From: Mesotaenium endlicherianum
Lineage: Eukaryota > Streptophyta > Zygnematophyceae > Zygnematales > Mesotaeniaceae
DNA length: 64,000 bases
Reading direction: 5' to 3'
NCBI GenBank assembly: GCA_009602735.1
Contig: WELA01007798.1
Span: forward strand, 62,001-126,000
Shown: piece by piece, positions 54,061-64,000 of the stretch
How the letters are laid out: every line of letters begins with the position of its first letter
Position numbering within the stretch: position 1 is the first letter of the stretch
The notes under the pieces: model-generated
The model's database searches: none
Seen by the model: only the letters and a program-made list of their open reading frames with translations
What the model was told of the DNA's origin: nothing
Made by a program: the position numbers and the translations under genes

Positions 54061-54978
54061 TGTGCAGTGCCTGGATGCTTCTGAGTCTTCATAGCACCTG
54101 TTCTTATCCTCCTCTTCAACACATGTGTATGCTTCCTCAACGGTGACAGCATGTGGTTCCCCTTGTGAGCACGGGAGGAGATACCTTCACTCTTCCTCTG
54201 TGGGCAATTCCTAGCAACGTGGCCCGTTCCGTCACACATATAACAGACAAAGTCTGTGCAGCTTGATGCTAGATGCCCATACTTTCCACAGTGATAGCAT
54301 GCCCTCACTCCTCCCCTGCCTCTTCCTCCTTGATGGCCACCTCAGCTGGATGACCCTCCTCCTCCTCGACTTCTGCTGGCCAAGTTCATCTCCTCCATTT
54401 GTGGAGCCGGATCTGCTACTGCTGCCTTCTTCACTTTCACCATCTCCATCTCCTTTTCACTGTTTCGCAGTCAAGTCTCCACCACTCTCAGTGTCATGGC
54501 ATTCACATCCATATTCAACAGCACCTCCTTTATCATATTGAACCAAGGCCTCAGTCCCATCAACAGTTGGATCACTTGGTCTGGCTCTGCTACCTCAGCT
54601 TCAATAGCTTGCATTTCTTGACTTAGCTTCGGCATGCAGGAGAAGTACCCCTGTATACCTTCTCCATCTTCCATTGCAAGATGGAGTGAACTGCCTCTTG
54701 TACATCTGCTTGCTGGTTGTGCTGACTGACTGATGAAATGTCTTCAATGCATCCCACACTTCTTCACTGGTTGTCAGTCTGCACACTCTCAACAGAGGCT
54801 CCGTCCCCAAGCTCCGAATTAGAAGGGAAAAAGCATGTGCCTCTTTTCTCTTCCACTTTGCACGCTCCTTCCCTCTGGTCATCACATTTGCTGCTGATGC
54901 TCCTGCTGCCAACTCTTCAGGCAGCGTATCCATCCCGAGAACAATGTCCTTCAACTCGTACTGTGCTACTTGCGCCAT
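54061..54978 (-). pseudogene. Copia Gag with two zinc knuckles
   Basis: It starts with KRKEAHAFSLLIRSLGTEPL and VWDALKTFHQS, the usual UBN2-like Copia Gag. After a frameshift near 54690 it continues as YFSCMPKLSQEMQAIEAEVA and LLMGLRPWFNMIKEVLL. Knuckles CYHCGKYGHLASSC and CYMCDGTGHVARNC lie at about 54230-54300. The probable start is the Met at 54978 (MAQVAQYELKDIVLGM). Confidence 0.85.
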
Positions 54979-55046
54979 GCATTACATTGACCACACAAAG
55001 TACTTTGTACTTTTTCTATCACAGTGCGGCATCCTCAAATCGCCTG

Positions 55047-55058
55047 CTTCGATACCAT
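55047..55058 (-). promoter_or_regulatory. Primer binding site of the Copia element
   Basis: Minus-strand TGGTATCGAAGC lies two bases inside the 5' LTR end and matches the initiator-Met tRNA complement used by plant Copia elements (TGGTATC...). Confidence 0.8.
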
Positions 55059-55060
55059 GT

Positions 55061-55518
55061 TGTAAATCCTCTTCATCCATCTCTTCTTTTTACCGCACTT
55101 TCTCTCAGTTGGTCACACAAACAACTTCTTCTCTCTTCAAGTCACACAGCCTAAATTGGTCACACAGACAACTTCCTTTAGTCACACAGACGTGAAGCAG
55201 ATCAAGCACTTAGCATAGATCTTCCACACACACTTCCTCGGAGACTCTTCTTCTTTCTTACACTCAAGAGTTCACCATCCAATGTCTCCTATATCGCCTA
55301 TATTCACTTGGCGACTGCTCACCTAAGACTATCACATCGACGAGCCTGATCACAGTCTATCCCTAAGAAGCCTACACATGTTACCCTGTCGACAGAACCC
55401 TGTAGTTATTATATCAACAGTCCACCCACTTTGACTATTCGCTCAATGCATCAACTCTCACACATACAGGCACATCAAACCGACAGAAAGCAATTAGAAT
55501 TAGAAGTGCCTATTTACA
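55061..55518 (-). repeat. 5' LTR of Copia element (458 bp)
   Basis: It has the same TGTAAAT...ATTTACA ends as 50531-51010 and is similar along its length, with a few short deletions. The flanking bases at the two outer ends (TGCTGA left, CCATAT right) do not form a target duplication. Confidence 0.9.
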
Positions 55519-58500
55519 CCATATGCGCCCATCAATCCATTCTTTGGCAGAGACAATCAGTCGGCTCCCGCCCTTTTGGAGGCCATCACACAAAACATTT
55601 TCGTCGAACCCCAAGAGCGAGCGATACTTCCACTTTATGTCCTGCTTTTGGAGTCTTATTGTCTCCAACTCCAGGAAGGAACGGTCTTGGTGTTTCTCTA
55701 TCCAGCTCCACAGTTGCAATTCGAGGGAGGAACAAAATGGGAATCATTCATCACCACTTTGCATGCCTTAAGCTTTCCCACCCATGTCGATGGCATGCAC
55801 AATAGACTTGCAGATTGCATGCGACGAGAATATGCAATATGAAGCAGGCAAGTATACGAGCACCACCAGTTGCCAATAGCCCCATGGCAGAGCAAGACTA
55901 AAGCCACCTGCACCCGCATGTAGACCTCCCTCGATCCAACGGCCTCGCTGTTTTGCACCAGACGTGTGTTTGCTTCCCCCGCATGAGGTCCCACGGCATT
56001 GAGTCTTCTCGTAAAAGACTTCCTCTCACTGCCTCCACCACATGATTGGCCATTCCCACCAGTCGAGTGACATTGTGATCGTGGCCCCTGAAGATGTCCA
56101 TTGTGCACATTCTCTCCAGAGTCTTACACAGCAGCCACTTGGATCTGTCTCGGCAAATCTTGTTATTGAGATTCGGCATGTTGTTCTTCATGTCCTTGTG
56201 CTCGCTTTCAAAGGACTGGCCCCACAGGTGAATCGTTGGGCCGTATAGCTTCTAGGCAATGCTGTAATGTAGCAGATAATGCATGTTGTGACTCGCGCCG
56301 TTGAGCTAAGCCGTGATCCCTGCCTCGGCATCGGCCTCTCGCGCAGGGAATGCCTCTACAAATTCTTTGTGGTAGTCCTCTGGTAGCCTCTCCATCTTGT
56401 CGACGTCCCTCTGGCTAAGGGAGCTCGCTAAGGAAATCAGTCTGAGCTTGCACAGCTTCACCCAAAGCTTCAATGCCTTCAGCCTGTGCTTGCACTTGTC
56501 CGTGTTGAAATAGGTCTGTTTCGTGTAAAGCGTCTGCACCCTCGGATGACAGAAGGTTGCAGCAAGGCAGGCATGAGGGTGCAAGGACCATAAATGTCAT
56601 CCCTGTGTAAGTGATCGTACATGGGCTTCTTCACCTTGTCGTTGCCTCTGTCTACCCTCGCCGTGTCGACCCTGTAGTTGAACGCCATTTTCACAAATGG
56701 CGTCCAAGCACAGTGCGCCGCACTTCCCAATGTGTTCTCTGCCAACGCCTTTGTGATACCTAGTGCGACCAGGTGAAAGGCTTCAAAGGCACATGGAGTA
56801 TGCAATTCCACTTGGGCAATTCCTCCAATGGACTCTTCTCCCATCCATAGCCCTTGTGACCTTTTTCCACTCCATTCAACATCTTTGCAGACGCTGCATG
56901 AACTACCTTCAACTTCTTCACATCCGCCTCACACTCCCTCTTTGTTCCCTCCCCAAACTTTTCATCCAGCAACTCCTGTCTTGCTTTTTCCCACGATCTC
57001 TTTTTAGCTGTTGCTCCCTCACGCGCCTCCTCGACCTCCACCCTGTAATGCCTGGACTCTTCCTCAGTACGCGGCACAACATCATTCAACGTCAAGTTCC
57101 ATTCTTGGAGCTCGTTCTTGTGTACGGTACACACGGGGCACGGGAAGTCGGAAGACTGTCCCTTCATCATCATACTCTTAGTCCTTTGTGGGAAATCTTA
57201 ACAGAAGAGCGTCATCACCCTCACCAGATACGCTTACTTGAGTGGAGCAAAATACATCTCCACGCCCTTCTGTAGTTGCTTCAGGTCTTTCTTCTCGAGG
57301 TACTCGAGCACCTCTTCATCCCCAAAATCCGTGCTGGTGAACGCAATGACCCTAATGATGCTGGTATCCGCGATGACACTTCTATCCAGATTTTGCAAGC
57401 GGTAGTGGTGCCCCGTGACACTCTGACCCTTTTTTTTGAAGATCTTGAATGCATCCATGAACAACAATATGGCCAGGTTCACTATGGGAAGGTTATTGGG
57501 ATTGTGTGCCTCCCTTGTGGCGTCTGGGGTACCCAGCTGGAAGTTCACAGTTGGTGCCGTTACCCTCCTGAAATCTCCCTTATCCTTCTGTTCAAGAGCA
57601 TCTACACACCAGGTAGTCTCCTCGCGTTCCACTACCCAACCGTGTTCCGACCGCGCCCACCCTAACTCCTCCTAGTTCCCCCTTGATGGTGGTGCACCAT
57701 GAACGACTTCGCAAGTGCGCAGAATGAGGCTGGCGTCCACTTTCATGGGCTCCTGAGAGAGCAAGAGGTCCCCGTGCCCTTTACCCTTTTGCATCACGTG
57801 AGCACTTATGACGTGCTGTCTATCAGGTTGGCTGCTGTCGGTCGACAGGATCTCGTGCACGAAGACCATCACCTCCCGGCCCGCGGCACCTGCGCATGCA
57901 AGAAGGCCGTCGTCATTAATGACAAGTGAAAGAATAATTGAGGTGAAGTAATTCCCAAACACACAGCAAGCTGTACTCCCAGACTCCTATTGCTAATAAT
58001 CGATGTGGCAAGCAGGGGTCGCAATGATATACCTGCTACTTGTGGGCTCATAAACAGGAATTTCCCCAAGGCCACCTTCATTTCCTCCCCCCCTGTGTGC
58101 ACTCGACAACTGTACTCCCGAAAGAACGGATGGCCAGTTACATATGGGGAATTGTAGAGCCCCGTCATCTCTCCGCCCACTAACACCTCTGGCTTGAAGT
58201 GGATCTCCCTGCTCAAAAAATCGTCCCTTACAAATTCCGTTAGACTTTCCCTGACAAGCTTCGACTACAGCTTCTCCCCGCTTGGCAACAGGGTTTCTCG
58301 CACACCATGCTTGTGAAATTTTGCTTTCGTCTTGCGTATGTCAACTAATCAAGCACCTTTTTTTGTCCTTTGCTTTGTAGAACTGGCTACTCAACCTCCA
58401 CGCCTCTGTCAGTTGCTTGGTTGTCTTAGTACCTACATTATGCAGGATCTTGTAGCCACACTTACACAAGCACGTCGTGCTTTTGAACTTCCCCCACACG

Positions 58501-59193
58501 TCCTCTGTGGCCTCTAATCTGATTTTGTCACTACGGTTCAAAGATAAATTTGCTGCTGAGTGTGCTGCAGCCTTGGCAGCCCTCTCCAATGCCCGCACAG
58601 CTGCCTGCTGTTCTCGTACCTCTGCCTGTAGTGGTAAATCAACTAGTCTTTTGGCTGCCTCTTGTGCTCTTAAAGAATCCTTGCCCGCTGCTTCTGAAGC
58701 TTCTATTTGCGATTGCCTGAGATCTTCCTCTTATTGCCTTAATTGTTGGCGTGCCTAATCTGTCGCTAGCTGACTAAGGCGTGCTCTCTAATCACTTTCT
58801 TCAACATGTCTTGCCCACTCTTGTTCTCTGCGCAATGTTTCTTCATGTGCTGATTCAGCTTTACAAGCATGATGACGAACCACTCTATACCTCATCCATT
58901 CTCCACACTGAGTGCATTGTACTTTCTTGTTCGGATGTGGTGCTTCAACACTGCCCAATATCCTTGACATTGCCACAACAATTCTTGCCCTCTTGGTAAA
59001 GTGTACCCCTTATGAAGTCACCCACAAAGTACAATTTTACTCGTGAACAAGATGCCTCAAATGGTATCTCCTTGGTGAAGGCAAGACTATTATTGTCTTC
59101 CCCTGATACAAGAAAGTTTAATATTTGCCTCTGAATACGTGCCGTATTTTTGCATATTATCGATTGATTACCTCGAAGTTCCAGAACAACCAA
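55519..59193 (-). pseudogene. Decayed transposase-like gene (Tnp2/KDZ-like, tentative)
   Basis: Minus-strand blocks in order are a zinc-finger-like segment (VQCTQCGEWMRYRVVRHHAC, about 58930), a coiled coil (QAEVREQQAAVRALERAAKA, 58600), and blocks with FFREYSCRVHTGGEEMKVAL (58120) and VNLAILLFMDAFKIFKKKGQ (57490). Next come LEKKDLKQLQKGVEMYFAPL (57270), MMMKGQSSDFPCPVCTVHKN (57170) and ITKALAENTLGSAAHCAWTP (56750). A dispersed order of Cys-rich block, K-G-x-x-x-x-F-P-C-x-x-C and H/D-containing helices recalls Tnp2- or KDZ-type transposases. I cannot place catalytic residues. Several frame changes and stops show it is dead or strongly spliced. The Copia LTR cuts its 3' side. Confidence 0.4.
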
Positions 59194-59600
59194 TTTTTAA
59201 GACGCTCCAAATTTTTGGCAGTGACGTGATCGTTTTATTTCCGTGAAAAAAAGGACCGAAGACAAGGAATTCGTCTCGGCACGTGTCAAAATTTCTGGTC
59301 TGATCCTCTCCAGCGATTTCATTTGACGGTCACAACATTTGACCTCGACGGTCGCAACAGTCACAATTGCACACACAACGCAGATGCATTCACTGACACG
59401 TATCGTCGTGTTCTGGGACGAGTGTAACAAATGTGAAGGGCACACAAATTAGTCCGTTGTGACGTGTCGCAGACGTCATGACATTAATGCGAGCAAAATA
59501 TGAGTTATCGCACGTTGTCCTCCGTGCAAGTGTTGCTCACGTTTGGGGTACGGGAAATGGCGAGCTCATTTGGAGTAATTTCCATTAGCGACTGCCACAT
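59194..59600. other. Spacer without a clear gene
   Basis: I see no repeat or inverted end that would mark the border of the transposase-like gene. Minus-strand frame 59445-59197 has no recognisable content. Confidence 0.3.
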
Positions 59601-60233
59601 TTGGACAATAAAAAAAGGAAGTGGGAGTTAGCTCTCTGCATGTTGTACATGTTGCTTAATCCTGCTTTATGCAAGAAGGGTGGTCGACGATGCAAAGAAT
59701 GGCGACCATTGCCATCTCAGCGGTGGACAACAAGAGCAACAACAACAAGTCCAATGCTTATATCAGTAGTAAGTATGCGAAGGTTATCTCTCCCTCTCAT
59801 CTTTTTGAAAAAAGTCTCAATTGCCCAAAATTATGGCTTATCATTGAGAGTTGCACCTCCTGCAGTCTCGTGATGAGAGTCTGCGCCTTCAGCAGAGACA
59901 CAGAGCCTTGGATTGGCATGCCTTATACAAAGGGCTTGAGGAAACTCAAGAATGCTTCAGAAGACAGGCTCATGAGGGGCAACGAGCCGAGTTGAGACTT
60001 ATACGGGGGAGGCATGCAGTAAAAAACTTGAGGCCTTGGCTGGCGGAAGGTAACACTATGGTGGTAGAGATTCACAAGCACAAGGGCCCGAGTTTGTGGA
60101 AGAGGAGCGAGAAGGTGAAAGAGGGGGCCCGCTTGGCCATGCAATGTACATGATCTGTGCAGCTTAAGTGCATGTGTGAAATGCCCTGTGTTGCTCAACT
60201 CCTTTGGTCTGCTTGTTAGCTTTACAGTGGCTC

Positions 60234-60271
<38 letters not shown>

Positions 60272-60366
60272 NNNNNNNNNNNNNNNNNNNNNNNNNNNNN
60301 NNNNNNNNNNNNNNNNNNNNNNNNNNNNNNNNNNNNNNNNNNNNNNNNNNNNNNNNNNNNNNNNNN

Positions 60367-60430
<64 letters not shown>

Positions 60431-61345
60431 TCTCTCTCTCTCACCTGCTATCTGTTTGTTTGCAATTATTGGAGCAGAACAGGAGGCTGGCATCCCCGTT
60501 CACAGAAGCATCGGTGTGCAAGGGATTGGCAGGGAACCTCAATCTGTCCCCGACCATAACAACCAAGAAGAAAGCCAGAATTCCATGAGAGGTACATAGC
60601 CTGCTGACACCTTGAGAGCATGTGCATGCTATATTGTCAACCGACTCTGCTTCTTGGCCACACGGTCTTGGAAAGGGCTCAGCTTCCATGTTATGAGTGC
60701 AGGCATTCCACGTGATGAGGAGGTTGCCATTTCAGTCCCAATGTGGGGGAAGAACAAGGACGACTATGAACAAGAGTGGGGAGATTGCAACAACAAGAAG
60801 TCTCCACGGAACAGAGACTCTGGCCTCAACAAAGAATTTGTAGATTGTGCACATGGTGAGTAGGTGCAAAATTGATGGTGTCTCACTTCATTTGTACTCC
60901 ATTTGCATGCTCATGCACATTGTGGCAATCTCAGGCCCTCCAGCGTTGGCTGATAAATCACAAGCAGGGAATGAGCAGGCCCTGTCAGCGCAAGCGACAC
61001 TGTGATGCTGCAACCTGTGACTGTAGAGAAGAATACTCCGGAGGGAGGCTTTTGCGGAACGTATTCGAGCAGTTGAAAGAAGAGGACGCCAAAATCCAAA
61101 GCGCCGCCACGTAGGAGGCCTCCAGCTAGAAAGTCAGCCCAGACAAACAAGAAAATGAAGCAGGCTGCAACTTCAGGCGGGGGTCCCGCTGCTCCAACAT
61201 CTAAGAAGAGCCAGCAGCAAAAGAAACGCCACGTTTCTTCCGTGGAAGAAGAGGACATGGCAACTCAGCGGGGTGAGGCAAAGACGACAAGCTCAGGTGG
61301 GCAAAAGATTGATTGGATTCCCTGTTGCATACAAGTATGCTGATG
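59601..61345 (+). CDS. Probable multi-exon gene, function unknown
   Basis: Exon-like blocks have good splice signals. After CCTCCTGCAG (59865) comes RDESLRLQQRHRALDWHALY and a helical stretch ending at GGAAG/GTAACA (about 60050). After TTGGAGCAG (60475) comes EAGIPVHRSIGVQGIGREPQ, ending AGAG/GTACAT. After GAGTGCAG (60704) comes GIPRDEEVAISVPMWGKNKD, ending CATG/GTGAGT, then a block after AATCTCAG (60950). The last part is Lys-rich (APPRRRPPARKSAQTNKKMK and KKSQQQKKRHVSSVEEEDMA), suggesting a nuclear protein. Phase fits between the second and third blocks but a stop follows in the fourth. The family is unknown. Confidence 0.4.
60236..60440. repeat. (CT)n microsatellite with assembly gap
   Basis: CT dinucleotides flank 95 undetermined bases (60272-60366). 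The Ns are an assembly artefact inside the repeat. It lies in an intron-like part of the surrounding gene; Ser/Leu or Arg/Glu frames across it are meaningless. Confidence 0.97.
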
Positions 61346-62130
61346 CACGCATATCTCAATAGTCCAGCATCAAGGGTGCACCTTTTGTGATCATTTGCAC
61401 AAGGGTAGGTCTACACATGATTGTCAGTTGAAGAAACTGTAGTGCTTGTGAGGGATGATAGCATGCCAATATTGGGGCCACTGGAAGATTCATAGTCACC
61501 CGTTTTATTTGCACTGAGCAGACTCTGATTACAAACTGAAGTCGCAAGAGCTGCGTGCTCTGGAGCTCCTTGCTATGGACTAAACAAGGCAGGAGCAAGA
61601 GGAGTACCAAAGGCATGTGTATAATAAGGGGTGCTAGAAGACATGATCTGGCAGCATGTGTGGAGAGCTAATGCAGCAGTATGGTCGAATTATTTGTTGC
61701 AAGAAGATTTGGAGTACCAAATTGTATGGTACAAGACCTCAACATGTACATTTTTATTTAAAATAAAGGAATAAAACTCCAGTCCACGGGTGTTGTTTTT
61801 AGTAACATATACTAATTCCATGTGCTCATCACAAATTTTCTAGGCACACAGACTCCAATTGCTGTTGTGCAAGACACTAACACAAGTACGCATGCATACT
61901 TTCTGATATTATATTACCGTACATTAGTGGTCACTCAACTGCACAAAACCACGCATGTGCACTAGAGGAGGCATGAAAGTGATTCAGTTTCCATGTGTTA
62001 CTTCGACTGCATACATCCCCAAGAGTAAGGAGGACAAAATGATGCTACTCTGTATCAACGAGGCGTCTACACGCCTAACTTAAGCTTCTCAAAAGCGTAT
62101 GTACAAATATTTGACTCAGACGCTAGTGCT
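61346..62130. other. Intergenic AT-rich stretch
   Basis: I find no sustained reading frame or repeat. A poly(A)-like context (AAAATAAAGGAATAAAA at 61760-61776) could end transcripts of the gene to the left. Confidence 0.35.
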
Positions 62131-62134
62131 GCAA

Positions 62135-63242
62135 CTAATGTAACCTGCCCGTAAAACAATATGAACTACTGCACAAGGAGCTCAAAGAGGGGCCTTGCAA
62201 CAGCAAGGGCCACACATGTGTACAATTATCAAGACCTCGTAAAAGGCCCTCACCCTGCACGACTTCCATCCCTCTCTGCTTCCAGGTTGAAGCATCACCA
62301 TCCTCCGTCTTTGCCCTCCACAACTGCACATCCACAATAGCATTTAGTGTGTTAGATGGATGCGCAACAGTGGCAAAATTACCCGCCATTGCATGTTGGG
62401 CACAAACAACACAAGAATTCTCCACCTCAAATCTTTCACATCAAAAAATGCGTACCTCCACTCCTCCCATGTAGCAGACAGAGCACATGAAACTTAAATT
62501 TCTTTCTTCCACAGCAACATCCTTACCCTCAGCTTCAACCGTTCTTCTTGCACGCGTTTCGGTGCCCATGTATCACCCAGACACGTTCTGTGGGACTAAC
62601 TTGCATCTGATCTCAAGTCTCGTAATTTACCCAAATCGTATGAGGCTTTTTCTGACATTTGTACTAACTCCTTCACCCATTGGGCAATATCATTTCTTAC
62701 TCTATGAAACTCTCTCTTCCTATTTGGCCCCATCTCCTCAACTGGATTGTCATCAACAGGCTGGAGAGCTGCCACTACATCCACAGCTAGCAATATATCT
62801 CCCTGTGATTTCTCAAGTTCTATATATGGAGCTTTGCCCTTGTCTGATGTTGATGCCATGACAAACACGACTTTGTCCTACCTTAGAGCTAGCTGACAAG
62901 GCCTGTTTCTCAGACGAAAGGCTTGATCATGAAAGGCTACAGCCATTTTTCTGGTATAAGATAAATGCTAATGGATGGTGATGTTTATATCTAATTCTGC
63001 CGTTGCATCAGTCTGGATTACCTCCAGACGAGTGATGTCGTATGCAAGACTACTTTCAAGGCGTCAATCTTTTTGATTTTGACTTTTGTTTCCTCTATAA
63101 ATTCCTGCAGTTCATCACATAAATGGCCATGGCGCTGTTTCATAGTTGGACTCGTCAGTCCCTCATCCGCACTTCTTGTACCTCGTAACTCTTCATCCCC
63201 TTTGCTTTTGGACATTGGCATGTACTGGCTTTTGTCGCTCAC
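62135..63242 (-). CDS. Small minus-strand exons of an unknown gene
   Basis: Three coding-like blocks follow each other on the minus strand. 63242-63050 has MSDKSQYMPMSKSKGDEELR and CDELQEFIEETKVKIKKIDA. 62868-62596 has ASTSDKGKAPYIELEKSQGD and VRNDIAQWVKELVQMSEKAS. 62425-62135 has CVVCAQHAMAGNFATVAHPS and ending sequence. The first two share a Ser/Lys start and a helical second half, so they may be alternative or duplicated exons. I recognise no family; splice phase is not proven. Confidence 0.35.
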
Positions 63243-64000
63243 TCACAAGACAATGTAGTGTATGAATGATAAAAGCTAGCACAGCTCAAAGAGAAAAAGG
63301 GCCCGACTTTGTGACCAGCCTAAAATCACGATTCTTGATATCGGATTCATCACGAGCACCACAAGGAACGGAAAACTCACCTGACATGCACACAACAACT
63401 TATCTACGCATTGGCCGAGGGTCCCATCTGTGGATATATTTGTCTTCCATGTAGGAATATACACCTGAGCCACTTACATGCAGGCATGGCTCTGCATGTG
63501 CATTTAAGAACAGGTTCTGATTCAGGTATCAAAGGACAAGGTTGGATGTGTCCCACTCGCAGGCGCAAGCGCTCGGGGTTGACGATTGAATGTAATTAGA
63601 CGTCAGTGATTATGTCCAAAATCCAAGAGTCGTTCAACCACGTCCAACCTCTGTGCACAAACCAGCCAAGCGCGAGCGAAATATGAACTTTGTATTGAAC
63701 GTACTTCAAGTAATTGAAATATCTGGTCACACACACGCTTTACTTCGCTGAAGCAAATGACAACAAAATACCGTAAATGGCATATATAGAACCGCCAAAT
63801 GGTGAAACATTGTGCGGGCCACAGCAAGATGACCTTTGGAGGTTTTCACACAATTCTATTTCTAAATAGTATAGCACTTGAAAATGAGATAACCTTCTAT
63901 ATTAAATTGGTTACGAAGCATGGCCTTCCAAGAGTTTCATCTATCGTCTGCTCGTTTGGGAAGTGTGCATGAGGTTGACAACAACATAATGCTCGTTTCA
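63243..64000. other. Window end without a recognisable gene
   Basis: Short frames only, none with a domain I know. Confidence 0.35.

Noticed and set aside
50531-55518. Target-site duplication of the Copia element
   Set aside because: Looked for 4-6 bp matches at both outer LTR ends; TGCTGA and CCATAT do not match.
60164-60599. Ser/Leu and Arg/Glu repeat frames across 60.2-60.5 kb
   Set aside because: Translations of the CT microsatellite and of undetermined bases.

Overview
This window looks like a piece of a large, repeat-rich plant-lineage nuclear genome. I infer a streptophyte (charophyte) alga, with Chara the best guess. The reasons are chromodomain and non-chromodomain Ty3/Gypsy elements, a Ty1/Copia element, hAT and other DNA transposons, spliced single genes far apart, and above all a Gypsy family that carries its own DNA cytosine methyltransferase, an association I recall being reported for charophytes. 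The species is an inference; no marker gene fixes it.

Layout. 1-2814: the 3' part of a chromodomain Gypsy element with an open integrase frame and its 3' LTR. 2815-6640: poorly conserved frames of unknown origin. 6650-11057: a second, decayed copy of the chromodomain family with its 3' LTR. 11058-15718: a minus-strand, internally deleted chromovirus; its 5' LTR is split by a 1.6-kb insertion with terminal inverted repeats. 15719-17831: a minus-strand hAT-type transposase remnant (BED finger plus DUF659-like core).

17832-43885 is the centre of interest: four or more copies of one Gypsy family. Copies A (18569-28572) and B (29661-39334) lie in tandem as LTR-A-LTR-B-LTR. The consensus order is gag with two zinc knuckles, a long low-complexity repeat region, protease, a Pro/Thr linker, a DNMT3-like methyltransferase, RT, RNase H, integrase and a C-terminal PHD finger. 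Copy A keeps the methyltransferase (frameshifted) but has lost catalytic Asp residues of RT and integrase. Copy B keeps an uninterrupted RT-RNase H frame but has cleanly lost the methyltransferase and the protease, and holds a 350-bp hAT-like MITE with a perfect 8-bp target duplication. Fragments C, D and inverted E follow at 40.3-43.9 kb.

43886-49200 holds two probable spliced host or orphan genes (minus 45.2-46.9 kb; plus 47.7-49.2 kb). 50531-55518 is a full-length minus-strand Copia element with both LTRs and an initiator-Met PBS. It sits beside a decayed minus-strand transposase-like gene (55.5-59.2 kb, perhaps continuing at 49.9-50.4 kb). 59.6-61.3 kb has a probable multi-exon gene with a CT microsatellite and an assembly gap in an intron. 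62.1-63.2 kb has small minus-strand exons.

Working together: the methyltransferase Gypsy family pairs a DNA-methylation writer with an integrase-linked histone reader. Its copies show decay (CpG to CpA at catalytic Asp codons, CAG to TAG stops) of the type expected for methylated DNA. Most coding regions here are pseudogenes, and no element in view is clearly autonomous.
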